Below are positions 32,644 to 42,296 of a DNA stretch of 64,000 bases, one piece after another (position 1 is the stretch's first letter; every line of letters starts with the position of its first letter). Source of the DNA: Streptomyces sp. PTY087I2 (GTDB taxonomy: Bacteria; Actinomycetota; Actinomycetes; Streptomycetales; Streptomycetaceae); NCBI RefSeq assembly GCF_001687325.1, contig NZ_LZRD01000012.1, positions 98,134 to 162,133 of the forward strand, written 5' to 3'. The position numbers and the translations under genes were made by a program. Under the pieces are notes generated by a model, which was not told the origin of the DNA, did no database searches, and was given only the letters and a program-made list of their open reading frames with translations.

Positions 32644-34269
32644 GTGGAGTACAACCTTGCCGACCTGTTCGAGTCGGTCGTCGACGCGGTGCCCGACCGT
32701 GAGGCGCTCCTGTACGTCGACCATCCCGGTACGGGCGCGGAGCGCCGGCTCACCTACGCGGAGCTGGACGCCGCCGCCAACCGCGTCGCCCACCACCTGA
32801 TCGACGCCGGGATCCGGCCGGGCGAGCATCTGGGGCTGCACCTCTACAACGGGGTGGAATACCTCCAGACGGTGCTGGGCGCCCTCAAGGCGCGGATCGT
32901 GCCGGTGAACGTCAATTACCGTTACGTCGAGGAGGAGTTGGTCTACCTCTACCGGGACGCGGACCTGGCGGCGCTGGTCTTCGACGGCGAGTTCGACGAG
33001 CGGGTCGCGGCGGCCGCCCCGCAGGCGCCGGGACTGCGCCATCTGGTCCGGGTGGGGCCCGCCGCCACGACGGCCGCCCCCGGGCCCGCGGCCGTGCCCT
33101 TCACCGAGGCGGAGGCGTCCGGCTCCCCGGAGCGCGGCTTCGCACCCCGCTCCGCCGACGACCAGTTCATCATCTACACCGGCGGCACGACCGGCATGCC
33201 CAAAGGGGTGATGTGGCGTCAGGAAGACCTGTTCTTCTCGGGTTTGGGCGGCGGAGCGCCGACCGGCGAGCCAGTGAAGACCCCGCAGGAGCTGGCGGAG
33301 CGGGTCGCGGCGGGCGGCGACGGCATCACCTTCTTCCCCACCCCGCCACTGATGCACGGGACTTCCACGCTGACCGCGTTCATCGGCTTCAATTTCGGCC
33401 AACGCGTGGTGGTGCACCGCAAGTTCGTTCCGGAGGAGGTGCTGCGGACGATCGAGAAGGAGAAAGTCACGAGCGTGTCGCTGGTCGGCGACGCGATGCT
33501 GCGCCCGCTGATCGACTGTCTGAAGGGGCCGCTGCGCGGGACGGACTGCTCGTCGCTGTTCTCCGTCTCCAGCTCCGGGGCCATCATGTCGGACTCGGTG
33601 CGGGCGGAGTTCCAGGCGCTCGTGCCGACGGTGATGCTGCTGAACAACTTCGGCTCCTCCGAGTCCGGCTTCAACGGCACGGCCACCGCCGACTCGGGAC
33701 CCGAGAAGGGCTTCCGGGTCCAGGTCAACGCCCGTACGGCGGTGGTGGATCCGGTGACGTACGAGCCGGTGGCCCCCGGCGAGCCGGGCCGTATCGCCCA
33801 GCGCGGACACGTCCCGCTCGGCTACTACAACGACCCGGCCAAGACCGCCGACACTTTCTTCCGCCGGGGCGATGAGCGCTGGGTGCTGCTGGGCGACATG
33901 GCGACCGTGGACGCGGACGGCATCGTCACGGTGCTCGGGCGGGGCTCGCAGTGCATCAACACCGGTGGGGAGAAGGTGTATCCGGAGGAGGTCGAGCAGG
34001 CGCTCAAGTCGCATGCGGATGTGTACGACGCGCTCGTCGCGGGCGTTCCCGACGAGCGCTGGGGCAACCGGGTCGCCGCCGTGGTCCAACTCCGCGAGGG
34101 TGCGGACGCGTTGACCCTGGACGCGGTGCAGGCCCACTGCCGGACCCGGCTGGCCGGCTACAAGATCCCCCGGGCGCTGGTGCTCGCCGACCGGATCCAG
34201 CGCTCGCCGAGCGGCAAGGCGGACTACCGGTGGGCGAAGGCGGTGGCGGCGGAGGCCCACCGGAGCTGA
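32644..34269 (+). CDS. Acyl-CoA synthetase, FadD19-like
   Basis: The 541-residue adenylate-forming ligase activates carboxylic acids to CoA esters. It carries the AMP-binding P-loop IIYTGGTTGMPKGVMW, NNFGSSESGFNG, LGDMATVDADG and the closing SPSGKADYRWAK with the adenylation Lys. Wording at several places (VNVNYRYVEEEL, GEKVYPEEVEQALK) recalls mycobacterial FadD19, which activates sterol side-chain acids. The GTG at 32644 is chosen because AGGAGG lies 5 nt before it; the frame is open further upstream but crosses the operator. It is divergent from the enoyl-CoA hydratase. Confidence 0.9.
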   Translation: MEYNLADLFESVVDAVPDREALLYVDHPGTGAERRLTYAELDAAANRVAHHLIDAGIRPGEHLGLHLYNGVEYLQTVLGALKARIVPVNVNYRYVEEELVYLYRDADLAALVFDGEFDERVAAAAPQAPGLRHLVRVGPAATTAAPGPAAVPFTEAEASGSPERGFAPRSADDQFIIYTGGTTGMPKGVMWRQEDLFFSGLGGGAPTGEPVKTPQELAERVAAGGDGITFFPTPPLMHGTSTLTAFIGFNFGQRVVVHRKFVPEEVLRTIEKEKVTSVSLVGDAMLRPLIDCLKGPLRGTDCSSLFSVSSSGAIMSDSVRAEFQALVPTVMLLNNFGSSESGFNGTATADSGPEKGFRVQVNARTAVVDPVTYEPVAPGEPGRIAQRGHVPLGYYNDPAKTADTFFRRGDERWVLLGDMATVDADGIVTVLGRGSQCINTGGEKVYPEEVEQALKSHADVYDALVAGVPDERWGNRVAAVVQLREGADALTLDAVQAHCRTRLAGYKIPRALVLADRIQRSPSGKADYRWAKAVAAEAHRS

Positions 34270-34484
34270 ACGGCCGGGGCCGACCGGAGCTGAAGGACCA
34301 GGGCCTCCCGCCTGCCCCGGGCGCTGATCGTCAAAGCCCCGTCGCCGATCGTCAAGGACAGAGCGGAAAGTGATCCGCAGACTGGTGGGTGTCGGGATGC
34401 CCGGCGCCGCGGGGGTGTGTCGGGCGCCCGACTCCGCTTACGCTCGCACCTGCGCCTTCATGCTCGAACGGGGAAGAGATCACA

Positions 34485-37400
34485 GTGAGTTCGCCGCTGA
34501 CACAGGACGATCCGGAGCGCGTCGGGGGGTACTGGCTCGCCGCCAGACTGGGTGCCGGTGGACAGGGCGTGGTGTACGAGGCGTACGACGCGGCCGGGGA
34601 CCGGTTCGCGCTCAAGACGCTGCACCGGGCCGCTGATCCGTTCCTGCGGGAGCGGTTCACGCGGGAGGCGGAGGCCGCCCGGCGGGTGGCCCCGTTCTGC
34701 ACGGCACGGATCGTGCGCGCCGGCGTCGACGACGAAGTCCCGTATCTGGTCAGCGAGTACGTGCCGGGGCCGACCCTCGCCACTGCCGTACGGGAGAACG
34801 GGCCGTCGTCCCCGGACGCGGTGCTGCGGCTGGCCACCGGGGTGGCGACCGCGCTGGCCGCGATCCACCAGGCGGGCGTCGTGCACCGGGACCTCAAGCC
34901 CGGGAACGTCCTGCTGGGCCCGGACGGGCCCCGGATCATCGACTTCGGGATCGCCCGGGCCCCGGACATGTCCCTCACCGCCACCGGCGCGATCATGGGG
35001 ACGTTCGGCTACATGGCCCCCGAGGTTCTGGCCGGGCAGCGGGCGACCGAGGCGTCCGACGTCTTCGCGTGGGCCGCCGTCGTGCTGTACGCGGCGACCG
35101 GTACGGAGCCGTTCCGGGGCGAGAACATCGCCGAGGTCGCCCACCGCACCACCACCGTCGAGCCGGATCTGGGAGCGCTGCCCCCGGCGATACGGCCGCT
35201 CATGGCCGCGGCCCTCGCCAAGGATCCGGAGCTGCGGCCCACCGCGGCCGATCTGCTGCTGGGCCTGGTCGGTGCGCCCGTCAAGGCGGCGGACCCCCGG
35301 GCCGCGCTGATGGAGGCGGGCGCCCGGAAGGCCGCCGCGCCTTCGGGCGACGCGCCCGAAGCCAACCGCCCCGAGGCGACCGGCACGGAAGGGCCGGCCG
35401 GCGTCGGCGGGACCGTCGTGGAGGCGCCCCTCGGGGAGCGTGCGGAGGCGGCCTTCGCGGCGCTCTCCCCCGTCGCCCGGCTCGCCGCCCACGGGCTGCT
35501 GCTCCGCCTCACCGTGCCGGGGGCCGCGCCGGACGGCTCCCAGGACTCCGTGCGCACCGCCCACCCCGACGAACTGCTGGCCGACCGGCCCGAGGACGAA
35601 CAGCGGGAGGTCACCGCCGCCGCCCAGCGGCTCCTGGCCGCCGGGGTCCTCGTATCGGAGGCGGACGGCGCCCTGCGGCCCGCCAGCGCCGCGCTGCTCC
35701 CCGCGTGGCGGCGGCTGCACGCCTGGATCGACGCCGACCGGCGGGGCCTCGCCGTCCTTCAGCGCATCGGCTCGGCGGCCCGGCTCTGGCAGCGGCACGG
35801 TGAGCGGCCGGAGGACCTGCTGCGCGGCACCGAGCTGACGCGGTGCCTCGACTGGCTGCCCACCGCTCCCTACAGCCTGCGGCCCAACCCTCTGGAGCAG
35901 CGCTTCCTCACCGCGAGCCGGGCCACCGCGGCCCGTACCACCCGGCGTCGGCGGCAGCTGCTGTCGGGGCTCGCCGGGGCCACGGCGCTCGCTCTGCTGG
36001 CGGGTGGCCTGGCCTGGGCGCAGAGCCGGGAGGCCGACCGCCGCCGGGCCGAGGCCACGGCCCGTACGGTGGCGCAGGCGGCGGCGAACCTGCCGGCCAC
36101 GGAGCCGAAGACCGCGATGCTGCTGGGGCTCGCCTCGTGGCGGATCGCCGAGGTGCCGGAGGCGCGGGCCGCCCTCGCCGCCGCCGCCGTCCAGCCGGTG
36201 CGCTCGGTCGTCGACCTGAGCGACGTGAACGACGGTGAGGAGCAGTCGAGCCACCTCTCCCGGGACGGCCGGCGCCTGATCGCCTCGTCGTCGCTGGGGG
36301 TACGCATCCACGACCTGACGGGCGGGCAGGCGGCGCTGAAGAAGCCGGTGGCGACCCTCTCCCCCGACGAGTTCGAGCTCAACGACACGCGACGCCCGGC
36401 GTTCAGCCCGGACGACCGGCTCATGCTCCTGGTCGCCAAGGACAAGACGTTCCGGGTGCTGAACACCGAGGACGGCACCCCGGCCGCACCTCCGATCCGG
36501 GCGCCGTCGGGGTACTTCGAGGGGCTGGCCGTCTCCAACAGCGGGCACACGCTGCTGTCCGACCGCCGCTCGATCACCCTGGTCGACCGGGAGGGCAACG
36601 GCCTGGCGGCCCCCACCGGCGGCACGCTGACGCCCGACGGGAAGTATTCCGTCGACTGCGTGGAAGGGGAGGTCCGCGTCGTGGGCCTGCTGCCCGGGGA
36701 GGATCCCGTCATCCGTGACACGCTGCCTCCCAAGGCCGATACCTGCCGGTTCGAGTTCAGCCCGGACGGGCGGTACATGTCCGTGAGCACCGGATCGTCG
36801 GCGCGCCTGTACGACCTCGTCACCCACGAGGAGGCCGGGTTGATCAGCCACCGGGGCGACAACATCCGCTTCGGCTCGCAAGGGCGCTTCTTCGTCGGCT
36901 GGGGGAACGACGGCACGACCATCGACGTCTGGGCCCGTGACTCAGAGAAACCGCTGTTCTCGGTGACCGCGCCCACCGGGCAGGGTGACAAGGGGATGTA
37001 CGCCGACCAACTCGCCCTGGACGAGAAGGCGGAGCGGCTGCGCTACTTCTCGACCACCACCGGCCGGCTCTACGAGATCGACCTGACCGGCGCCCTGTCC
37101 GGCCGGACGGACGGACGCGTCACCGCCGCTGTCTCCGCCGATGGACGGTTCGGGCTGGTCCGGTCCGCCCCGGACGCGATCGACCAACCGACACTCCAGG
37201 CGGTCGACCTGCGCACCGGCAAGCGCGTCGGCGGCCTCGTCGCGCAGCGCCAGCCCGGCGACCCCTTGGAGAACGAGGAGCTGTACGCCTCCATCGACGA
37301 CGAGGGCCGCGTCGTGGCGTACTCGTACAAGGAAAGGCTCTCCCGCTACGAGAGCGACCACGAGGTGGTGGTGCGCGACATCAGGAAGGGCAAGGACCTC

Positions 37401-38141
37401 CACCGCGTCCCGGTCGCCGCGAACCACCGCCCGCTCCATCTGGCTGTCTCCCCGGACGGCCGCCATCTGTCCGTGGTGTCGATGGAGTTCGGGGTGGAGA
37501 GTTCGGGCGCGCACATCCACGAGGTCTGGGACATCGAGAAGGGCAAGAGGGTACGGCAGTTCAACGACAGCACCGCGGAGGCCGTGTTCAGCCACGACAG
37601 CGAACGGCTGGTGACCGCATCGGGGATGGAGGTCACCCTGGACGACGGGGCGCTGCGCAGGACCGGGCTCGCCCGAGACCCCGGAGGCCGGCCGGCCTTC
37701 TCCCCCGACGGTCGCTCCCTGGCCGTGCTCAGGAGTTCCGGCTGGCTGGAACTGTGGGACGGCGCGGTGCGCGAACGGAAGGCGGCGCTGCCGAGCGAGC
37801 TGGTGCCGGGGGCTCCCCGGTTCGGGCAGCCGCTCGGCGATCTGGCCTTCTCCGCCGACGGGGGCCTGTTGGCCGTCGTGGTACGGGGCGAGGCCGTCCA
37901 GCTCTGGGACACGAACACGAGGACGCCCCTCGGGAAGCCTCTGCCGATCACGGGACGCAGGGTCGACTCCCTCACGTTCGACGGGACGGTCCTGCGCACC
38001 CTGACGGGCTCCGCGGTCCACAGGCTGGACCTCTCGCCGGACCGACTGGCGGAGCAGGTGTGCCGGCGCGCCGGGCGCGACATCACCCCGGAGGAGTGGC
38101 GTACGTACGTGCCCGACGCGCCGTATCGGAGCCTGTGCTGA
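34485..38141 (+). CDS. Membrane Ser/Thr protein kinase with WD40-like beta-propeller
   Basis: The protein of about 1218 residues is a PknB-type kinase (about 12-265) with GAGGQGVVYEA, Lys44 in FALKTL, HRDLKPGN with Asp136, DFGIA with Asp153 and YMAPEVL. A linker with a winged-helix-like or helical part (about 310-475) is followed by a transmembrane helix (LLSGLAGATALALLAGGLAWAQ) near 490-510. A long extracytoplasmic region then holds WD-type repeats (FSPDDRLMLLV, FSPDGRYMSVS, VSPDGRHLSVV, FSPDGRSLAVL, FSADGGLLAVV, LWDTNTRTPLG), ending in a short tail with a conserved-looking Cys. GGGAAGAGA precedes the GTG start. Ligand and targets unknown. Confidence 0.92.
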   Translation: MSSPLTQDDPERVGGYWLAARLGAGGQGVVYEAYDAAGDRFALKTLHRAADPFLRERFTREAEAARRVAPFCTARIVRAGVDDEVPYLVSEYVPGPTLATAVRENGPSSPDAVLRLATGVATALAAIHQAGVVHRDLKPGNVLLGPDGPRIIDFGIARAPDMSLTATGAIMGTFGYMAPEVLAGQRATEASDVFAWAAVVLYAATGTEPFRGENIAEVAHRTTTVEPDLGALPPAIRPLMAAALAKDPELRPTAADLLLGLVGAPVKAADPRAALMEAGARKAAAPSGDAPEANRPEATGTEGPAGVGGTVVEAPLGERAEAAFAALSPVARLAAHGLLLRLTVPGAAPDGSQDSVRTAHPDELLADRPEDEQREVTAAAQRLLAAGVLVSEADGALRPASAALLPAWRRLHAWIDADRRGLAVLQRIGSAARLWQRHGERPEDLLRGTELTRCLDWLPTAPYSLRPNPLEQRFLTASRATAARTTRRRRQLLSGLAGATALALLAGGLAWAQSREADRRRAEATARTVAQAAANLPATEPKTAMLLGLASWRIAEVPEARAALAAAAVQPVRSVVDLSDVNDGEEQSSHLSRDGRRLIASSSLGVRIHDLTGGQAALKKPVATLSPDEFELNDTRRPAFSPDDRLMLLVAKDKTFRVLNTEDGTPAAPPIRAPSGYFEGLAVSNSGHTLLSDRRSITLVDREGNGLAAPTGGTLTPDGKYSVDCVEGEVRVVGLLPGEDPVIRDTLPPKADTCRFEFSPDGRYMSVSTGSSARLYDLVTHEEAGLISHRGDNIRFGSQGRFFVGWGNDGTTIDVWARDSEKPLFSVTAPTGQGDKGMYADQLALDEKAERLRYFSTTTGRLYEIDLTGALSGRTDGRVTAAVSADGRFGLVRSAPDAIDQPTLQAVDLRTGKRVGGLVAQRQPGDPLENEELYASIDDEGRVVAYSYKERLSRYESDHEVVVRDIRKGKDLHRVPVAANHRPLHLAVSPDGRHLSVVSMEFGVESSGAHIHEVWDIEKGKRVRQFNDSTAEAVFSHDSERLVTASGMEVTLDDGALRRTGLARDPGGRPAFSPDGRSLAVLRSSGWLELWDGAVRERKAALPSELVPGAPRFGQPLGDLAFSADGGLLAVVVRGEAVQLWDTNTRTPLGKPLPITGRRVDSLTFDGTVLRTLTGSAVHRLDLSPDRLAEQVCRRAGRDITPEEWRTYVPDAPYRSLC

Positions 38142-38142
38142 G

Positions 38143-38169
38143 GGGGCGGGACGGAATCGGTCCCGCCCC
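38143..38169. terminator. Hairpin between the convergent kinase and AraC genes
   Basis: 10-bp perfect arms GGGGCGGGAC (38143-38152) and its complement (38160-38169) flank a 7-nt loop. It is placed right after the kinase stop and can serve both strands. Confidence 0.7.
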
Positions 38170-38175
38170 GGCCGC

Positions 38176-39171
38176 TCAGCTCGGAGGCTCGTTGCTCGCC
38201 CGGAGCTCGACGTACCGGTAGTCGCTGGGGGACATCCCGTGGGCGGTGCGGAACACCCGGCTGAAGTGGGCCGGTGATGCGAAGCCGCACCGTGCGGCGA
38301 TCGCTTGGACCGGTGTGTCGGCGAGTCCGGGGTCGGCGAGGTCCCGCCGGGCCCGCTCCAGGCGGCGGTTGCGGATGAGGGCGGCCACCGTGGTTCCCTC
38401 CTGCTGGAACAGCCGGTGCAGATGGCGGGTGGAGATGTGGTGCGCGGCGGCGACGGACGCCGGGGTGAGCCGGGGGTCGTGGAGGTTGCCGCCGATGAAG
38501 GAGCGGATGGCCAGGACGAGGTTGCGGCTGCGGGCCTCCGGTGACAGGGCCGCCTCCTGGTCGAGCCCCTCCGCGAGCAGGCCGGCTGTGAGGTCGAGCA
38601 GGATCCGGTGCAGCCGGGGCCCGTCGGACGGGCCGTATGCCTCGGCCTGGTCCACCAGGTGCAGGAGGACCTGGGAGATCAGCGCGCCGAAGCCGTGGCG
38701 GCCGGACAGGCGTCGGCCCACGATGGCGTCCAGGGACGTGCTCGGCGGCAGGGGCAGCTGCGACCGGGGCAGGTCGAGGCCGATGCCCTTGATGGGCGCG
38801 TCGACGGTCGCCACCTCGTAGGGCTTCGAGGTGTCGATGAAGTAGACGTCGTGCGGTGCCACGGCGCTGTGCACCCTGCCCTGTTCGACCTGTATGGGCC
38901 CGCTTCCGGGCTGGACGAGGGTCATGTGGAGCAGCCCCGGGTCGGACTGCCGGATCAGCCGGGGGGTGCGCCGGTAGCGGGAGGCGGGCGCCTGGGTGGG
39001 CCACAGCACTGCGTCCTCGATGCGCAGGAGCCGGTAGCCGGCCCGGAAGTCGGCGGCGTGGGGGCTGCTGATCTCCATGGGCGCGACGACGTCGGCCATG
39101 TACTTGTGCCAGTAGGCGAACCGGTCGCCGCGCGGTATCGTGTCGGTCCAAAATCTTCCCGCGGTCAGCAT
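38176..39171 (-). CDS. AraC-family transcriptional regulator
   Basis: The 331-residue protein has an N-terminal AraC-binding-like domain (DTIPRGDRFAYWHKYMADVV, VEQGRVHSAVAPHDVYFID) as in NitR/FeaR-type regulators. The C-terminal double HTH covers about 230-325 (TPASVAAAHHISTRHLHRLFQQEGTTVAALIR and PVQAIAARCGFASPAHFSRVFRTAHGMSP). Its start overlaps the stop of the upstream double hydrolase by 7 nt, so it is coupled to it and probably regulates that enzyme or its substrate pathway. Confidence 0.92.
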   Translation of the reverse strand: MLTAGRFWTDTIPRGDRFAYWHKYMADVVAPMEISSPHAADFRAGYRLLRIEDAVLWPTQAPASRYRRTPRLIRQSDPGLLHMTLVQPGSGPIQVEQGRVHSAVAPHDVYFIDTSKPYEVATVDAPIKGIGLDLPRSQLPLPPSTSLDAIVGRRLSGRHGFGALISQVLLHLVDQAEAYGPSDGPRLHRILLDLTAGLLAEGLDQEAALSPEARSRNLVLAIRSFIGGNLHDPRLTPASVAAAHHISTRHLHRLFQQEGTTVAALIRNRRLERARRDLADPGLADTPVQAIAARCGFASPAHFSRVFRTAHGMSPSDYRYVELRASNEPPS

Positions 39172-40715
39172 GCGCCGCCGCCTCCTTCCCGGTCCTGGAG
39201 CCCGAACTCCCGGACCGCCGCGAGGAATTGCTCCGGCCGGTCCGTGTGGATCAGGTGCCCGGCGTCGATGGTGACCAGCTCGGCGTCCGGTATCTCGCGG
39301 ACCATCCGCGCGAGCTGTTCCTGGTCGATGTGGCTGCCGGGCCCGCCGCCGATGACGAGGGTGGGCGCGGTGATCTCCGGGAAACGTTCGCGGACGGCCG
39401 GGTCGGGGTCGTTCAGCTGGGCGTCGGTGTCGGGGACGACGGGCCAGTCGAAGTCGAGGTCGCCCTCGGGGCGGACGGAGGGCGGGCGGGGCGGGTCGAG
39501 CGGGAGGAGGGGCGGCGCGTCCTCGATGACCAGCCGCCCGATCAGGTCCGGTTCCCGCTGGGCCAGGAGGTAGGCGGCGACCCCGCCCATGGAGTGTCCG
39601 ACGACGGTCGCTCCGGCGAGGTTGCGGGCCTCCAGGAAGGCGTGCAGGTCGTCGCGGAACATCTCGAAGGAGTAGCGGCCGGGCCAGTCGCTCAGCCCGT
39701 GGCCCCGGAAGTCGGGGGCGTACACGCGGTGGTCGGCGGCCAGGTCCTCCGCGATCCGGTTCCAGGTCTCGCCGGAGCCCGCCCGGCCGTGCAGCAGGAC
39801 GACGGGCGGGGCCTCGGGGGCGCCCCACACCCGGTAGGCGAGCCGGACCCCGCCCGCCTGGACGCTCAGGACCTCCGGGTCGAGGAAGGCCTCGACCGTA
39901 CGGGCGAAGGCTCCCGGGTCGTCCAGCCAGGGGAAGTGCCCGGCTCCGCGCTGGACGACGAACTCGGCGCCCGGGAAGAGCGCGGCGAGCTCCGTGGCCC
40001 GGTCGGGGCTGGGGTGGCCGTCGTACTCCCCGGCGAGGACGAGCACCGGCACGGTGAGCTCGCGCAGGGCCGCGGCGGTGGCGGCGGGGTCGAAGGCGCC
40101 TTCCTCGGCGTAGCGTTCGCGGGCTGCCGCGTTGGTCTGTCCGGCGGAGGCCTCGGCGTGGGCGCGGGCCGCGTCGTCCCAGCGGCCGTAGGTGAGGGGC
40201 CGGACGGCGGGCCACAGCTCGGCGAAGGGGCCTCCGGCGAGCAGCGCCTCCTGGGCGGCCCGCGCCTCGGGGTACCAGGGCTCGTCGCGGCGCAGCTCGG
40301 CGGCCTCGCGCAGATCCTGGTCCGTCACCTCGATGCCCACGGCCCGGGTGCTGGGCGTGACGAGGGTCAGGGTGCGCAGCCGTTCCGGGTGGCGGGCGGC
40401 GTACAGGAGGGCCAGATCGGCTCCGGCGGAGTGCGCCAGTACGTCGATCCGCTCCAGGCCCAGGTGTTCGCGCAGGGCCTCCACATCGTCGACGAGGCGG
40501 TCGCAGCGGTACGTCGACGGGTCGTCGGGCACACCGGACGCGCCAGTGCCGCGCAGGTCCGGCAGGACGAGCCGGCGCCGGGCGGTGAGCCCTCCGAGGT
40601 CGCCGAGATACGCGCTCGCCCGCATGGGCCCGCCGGGCAGACAGATCAGCGGTTCCCCCTCGCCCACCACGTCATGGGCGAGGGGGGTCTTGTCGTACGC
40701 GGAGAAGGTCGGCAT
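39165..40715 (-). CDS. Double alpha/beta-hydrolase: two complete hydrolase domains in one chain
   Basis: The 516-residue protein contains two full alpha/beta-hydrolase folds. Domain 1 (about 1-282) has the nucleophile elbow LAHSAGAD (Ser96), acid Asp232 in AGEYDGHPSP and His260 in GAGHFPW. Domain 2 (about 283-510) has the oxyanion LLHGRAGSGETW, elbow VVGHSMGG (Ser375), a candidate acid Asp464 and His487 in DAGHLIH. Both triads look intact, so both may be active. There is no signal peptide. The start at MPTFSAY is chosen; an ATG three codons upstream is also possible. It is coupled to the AraC regulator. Confidence 0.88.
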   Translation of the reverse strand: MPTFSAYDKTPLAHDVVGEGEPLICLPGGPMRASAYLGDLGGLTARRRLVLPDLRGTGASGVPDDPSTYRCDRLVDDVEALREHLGLERIDVLAHSAGADLALLYAARHPERLRTLTLVTPSTRAVGIEVTDQDLREAAELRRDEPWYPEARAAQEALLAGGPFAELWPAVRPLTYGRWDDAARAHAEASAGQTNAAARERYAEEGAFDPAATAAALRELTVPVLVLAGEYDGHPSPDRATELAALFPGAEFVVQRGAGHFPWLDDPGAFARTVEAFLDPEVLSVQAGGVRLAYRVWGAPEAPPVVLLHGRAGSGETWNRIAEDLAADHRVYAPDFRGHGLSDWPGRYSFEMFRDDLHAFLEARNLAGATVVGHSMGGVAAYLLAQREPDLIGRLVIEDAPPLLPLDPPRPPSVRPEGDLDFDWPVVPDTDAQLNDPDPAVRERFPEITAPTLVIGGGPGSHIDQEQLARMVREIPDAELVTIDAGHLIHTDRPEQFLAAVREFGLQDREGGGGAC

Positions 40716-40840
40716 ACGTCCCATCCAAACAGGAAGCCGTGGGCGGGCACAGCGGGCTTCGCGGGGAGCTGATCCACAGTGATGCGTGCGCCCCTCTTGC
40801 CAGCGGCCCCGGCCGCCTGAATTACTGCTCCCAGGAAGAT

Positions 40841-40858
40841 CGACCGAATGATCGGTCG
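40841..40858. promoter_or_regulatory. Palindrome CGACCGA-N4-TCGGTCG upstream of paaK
   Basis: A perfect 7-4-7 inverted repeat lies 27-44 nt before the ligase ATG, resembling operators of TetR-family repressors such as PaaR. No TetR gene is adjacent. Confidence 0.55.
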
Positions 40859-40884
40859 CCCGGTTCGGGAGAGGAAGGGTCCTT

Positions 40885-42186
40885 ATGACGGCCATGCTGG
40901 ACGCGGCGGAGCGGCTCGGCCGGGGCGAGCTGGAGGCCCTCCAGCTGGAGCGGCTGCGGTCCACCCTGCGCCACGCGTACGACAACGTCCCCTTCTACCG
41001 GGACGCTTTCGACCGGGCGGGGCTGCTGCCCGAGCATTGCCGGACGCTCGCGGATCTGGCCCGTTTCCCGTTCACCGCGAAGACGGATCTGCGGGACAAC
41101 TACCCCTTCGGGATGTTCGCCGTACCGGAGCACGAGGTGCGCAGGATCCACGCCTCCAGCGGCACGACGGGGCGGCCGACGGTCGTCGGGTACACCGAAC
41201 GGGATCTGGACACCTGGGCGGACGTGGTGGCCCGGTCGATCCGGGCGGCGGGCGGACGGCCCGGCCACAAGGTCCATGTGGCGTACGGGTACGGGCTGTT
41301 CACCGGTGGTCTCGGGGCGCATTACGGGGCGGAGCGGCTCGGCTGCACGGTGATCCCGGCCTCCGGCGGCATGACCGCGCGTCAGGTGCAGCTGATCCAG
41401 GACTTCCGGCCCGAGATCATCATGATCACGCCGTCGTACATGCTGACGCTGCTGGACGAGTTCGAGCGGCAGGGCGTCGATCCGCGGTCGACGTCCCTGA
41501 AGGTGGGGATCTTCGGCGCGGAGCCGTGGACCGAGGGGATGCGCGCGGAGATCGAGGACCGGTTCGCGATCGACGCGGTGGACATATACGGGCTCTCGGA
41601 GGTGATGGGCCCGGGGGTGGCGCAGGAGTGCGTGGAGACGAAGGACGGGCTGCACATCTGGGAGGACCACTTCTATCCGGAGGTCGTGGACCCGTTCACC
41701 GGTGAGGTGCTGCCCTACGGCGAGGAGGGGGAGCTGGTCTTCACCTCGCTGACCAAGGAGGCGATGCCGGTGATCCGGTACCGGACCCGGGACCTGACGC
41801 GGCTGCTACCGGGGACGGCGCGGACGTTCCGGCGGATGGAGAAGGTCACCGGCCGCAGCGACGACATGGTGATCCTGCGCGGGGTGAACCTCTTCCCCAC
41901 CCAGATCGAGGAGATCGTGCTCCGTACGCCCGCCGTCGCCCCGCACTTCCAGCTGCGGCTGACGCGCGACGGGCGGCTGGACGCGCTGACGGTCCTCGCG
42001 GAGGCACGGGCGGACGCGACGGCCGACGAGCGGGAGAAGGCGGCGCGGGCCATCGCGGCGGCGGTGAAGGACGGCGTCGGGGTGTCGGTGAGCGTCGAGA
42101 TCGTGGATCCGGAGACGCTGGAGCGCTCCGTGGGCAAGATCCGGCGGATCGTCGACCTGCGGGAGAAGGAGTCCGGCACGAGGTGA
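40885..42186 (+). CDS. paaK: Phenylacetate-CoA ligase
   Basis: The 433-residue adenylate-forming enzyme converts phenylacetate, ATP and CoA to phenylacetyl-CoA. It has HASSGTTGRPTVVGYT, GYGLFTGGLGAHYG, YGLSEVMGPGVA, RTRDLTRLLPG, ILRGVNLFPTQIEE and the C-terminal SVGKIRRI Lys, all family motifs. GAGGAAGG lies upstream of the ATG. No other paa ring-degradation genes (paaABCDE and so on) are in the window, so it may act alone or feed a distant pathway; other aryl acids are possible. Confidence 0.92.
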   Translation: MTAMLDAAERLGRGELEALQLERLRSTLRHAYDNVPFYRDAFDRAGLLPEHCRTLADLARFPFTAKTDLRDNYPFGMFAVPEHEVRRIHASSGTTGRPTVVGYTERDLDTWADVVARSIRAAGGRPGHKVHVAYGYGLFTGGLGAHYGAERLGCTVIPASGGMTARQVQLIQDFRPEIIMITPSYMLTLLDEFERQGVDPRSTSLKVGIFGAEPWTEGMRAEIEDRFAIDAVDIYGLSEVMGPGVAQECVETKDGLHIWEDHFYPEVVDPFTGEVLPYGEEGELVFTSLTKEAMPVIRYRTRDLTRLLPGTARTFRRMEKVTGRSDDMVILRGVNLFPTQIEEIVLRTPAVAPHFQLRLTRDGRLDALTVLAEARADATADEREKAARAIAAAVKDGVGVSVSVEIVDPETLERSVGKIRRIVDLREKESGTR

Positions 42187-42296
42187 ACGGCGGCGCTGAC
42201 CGGCGCTGTTCACACCGTCGCAACACCCGTTCCCACGATGCGGACAGCTGCCGAAACGTCTCGACACAGGGGGCCGGGTCCTGCGAGTCTCCCGCT

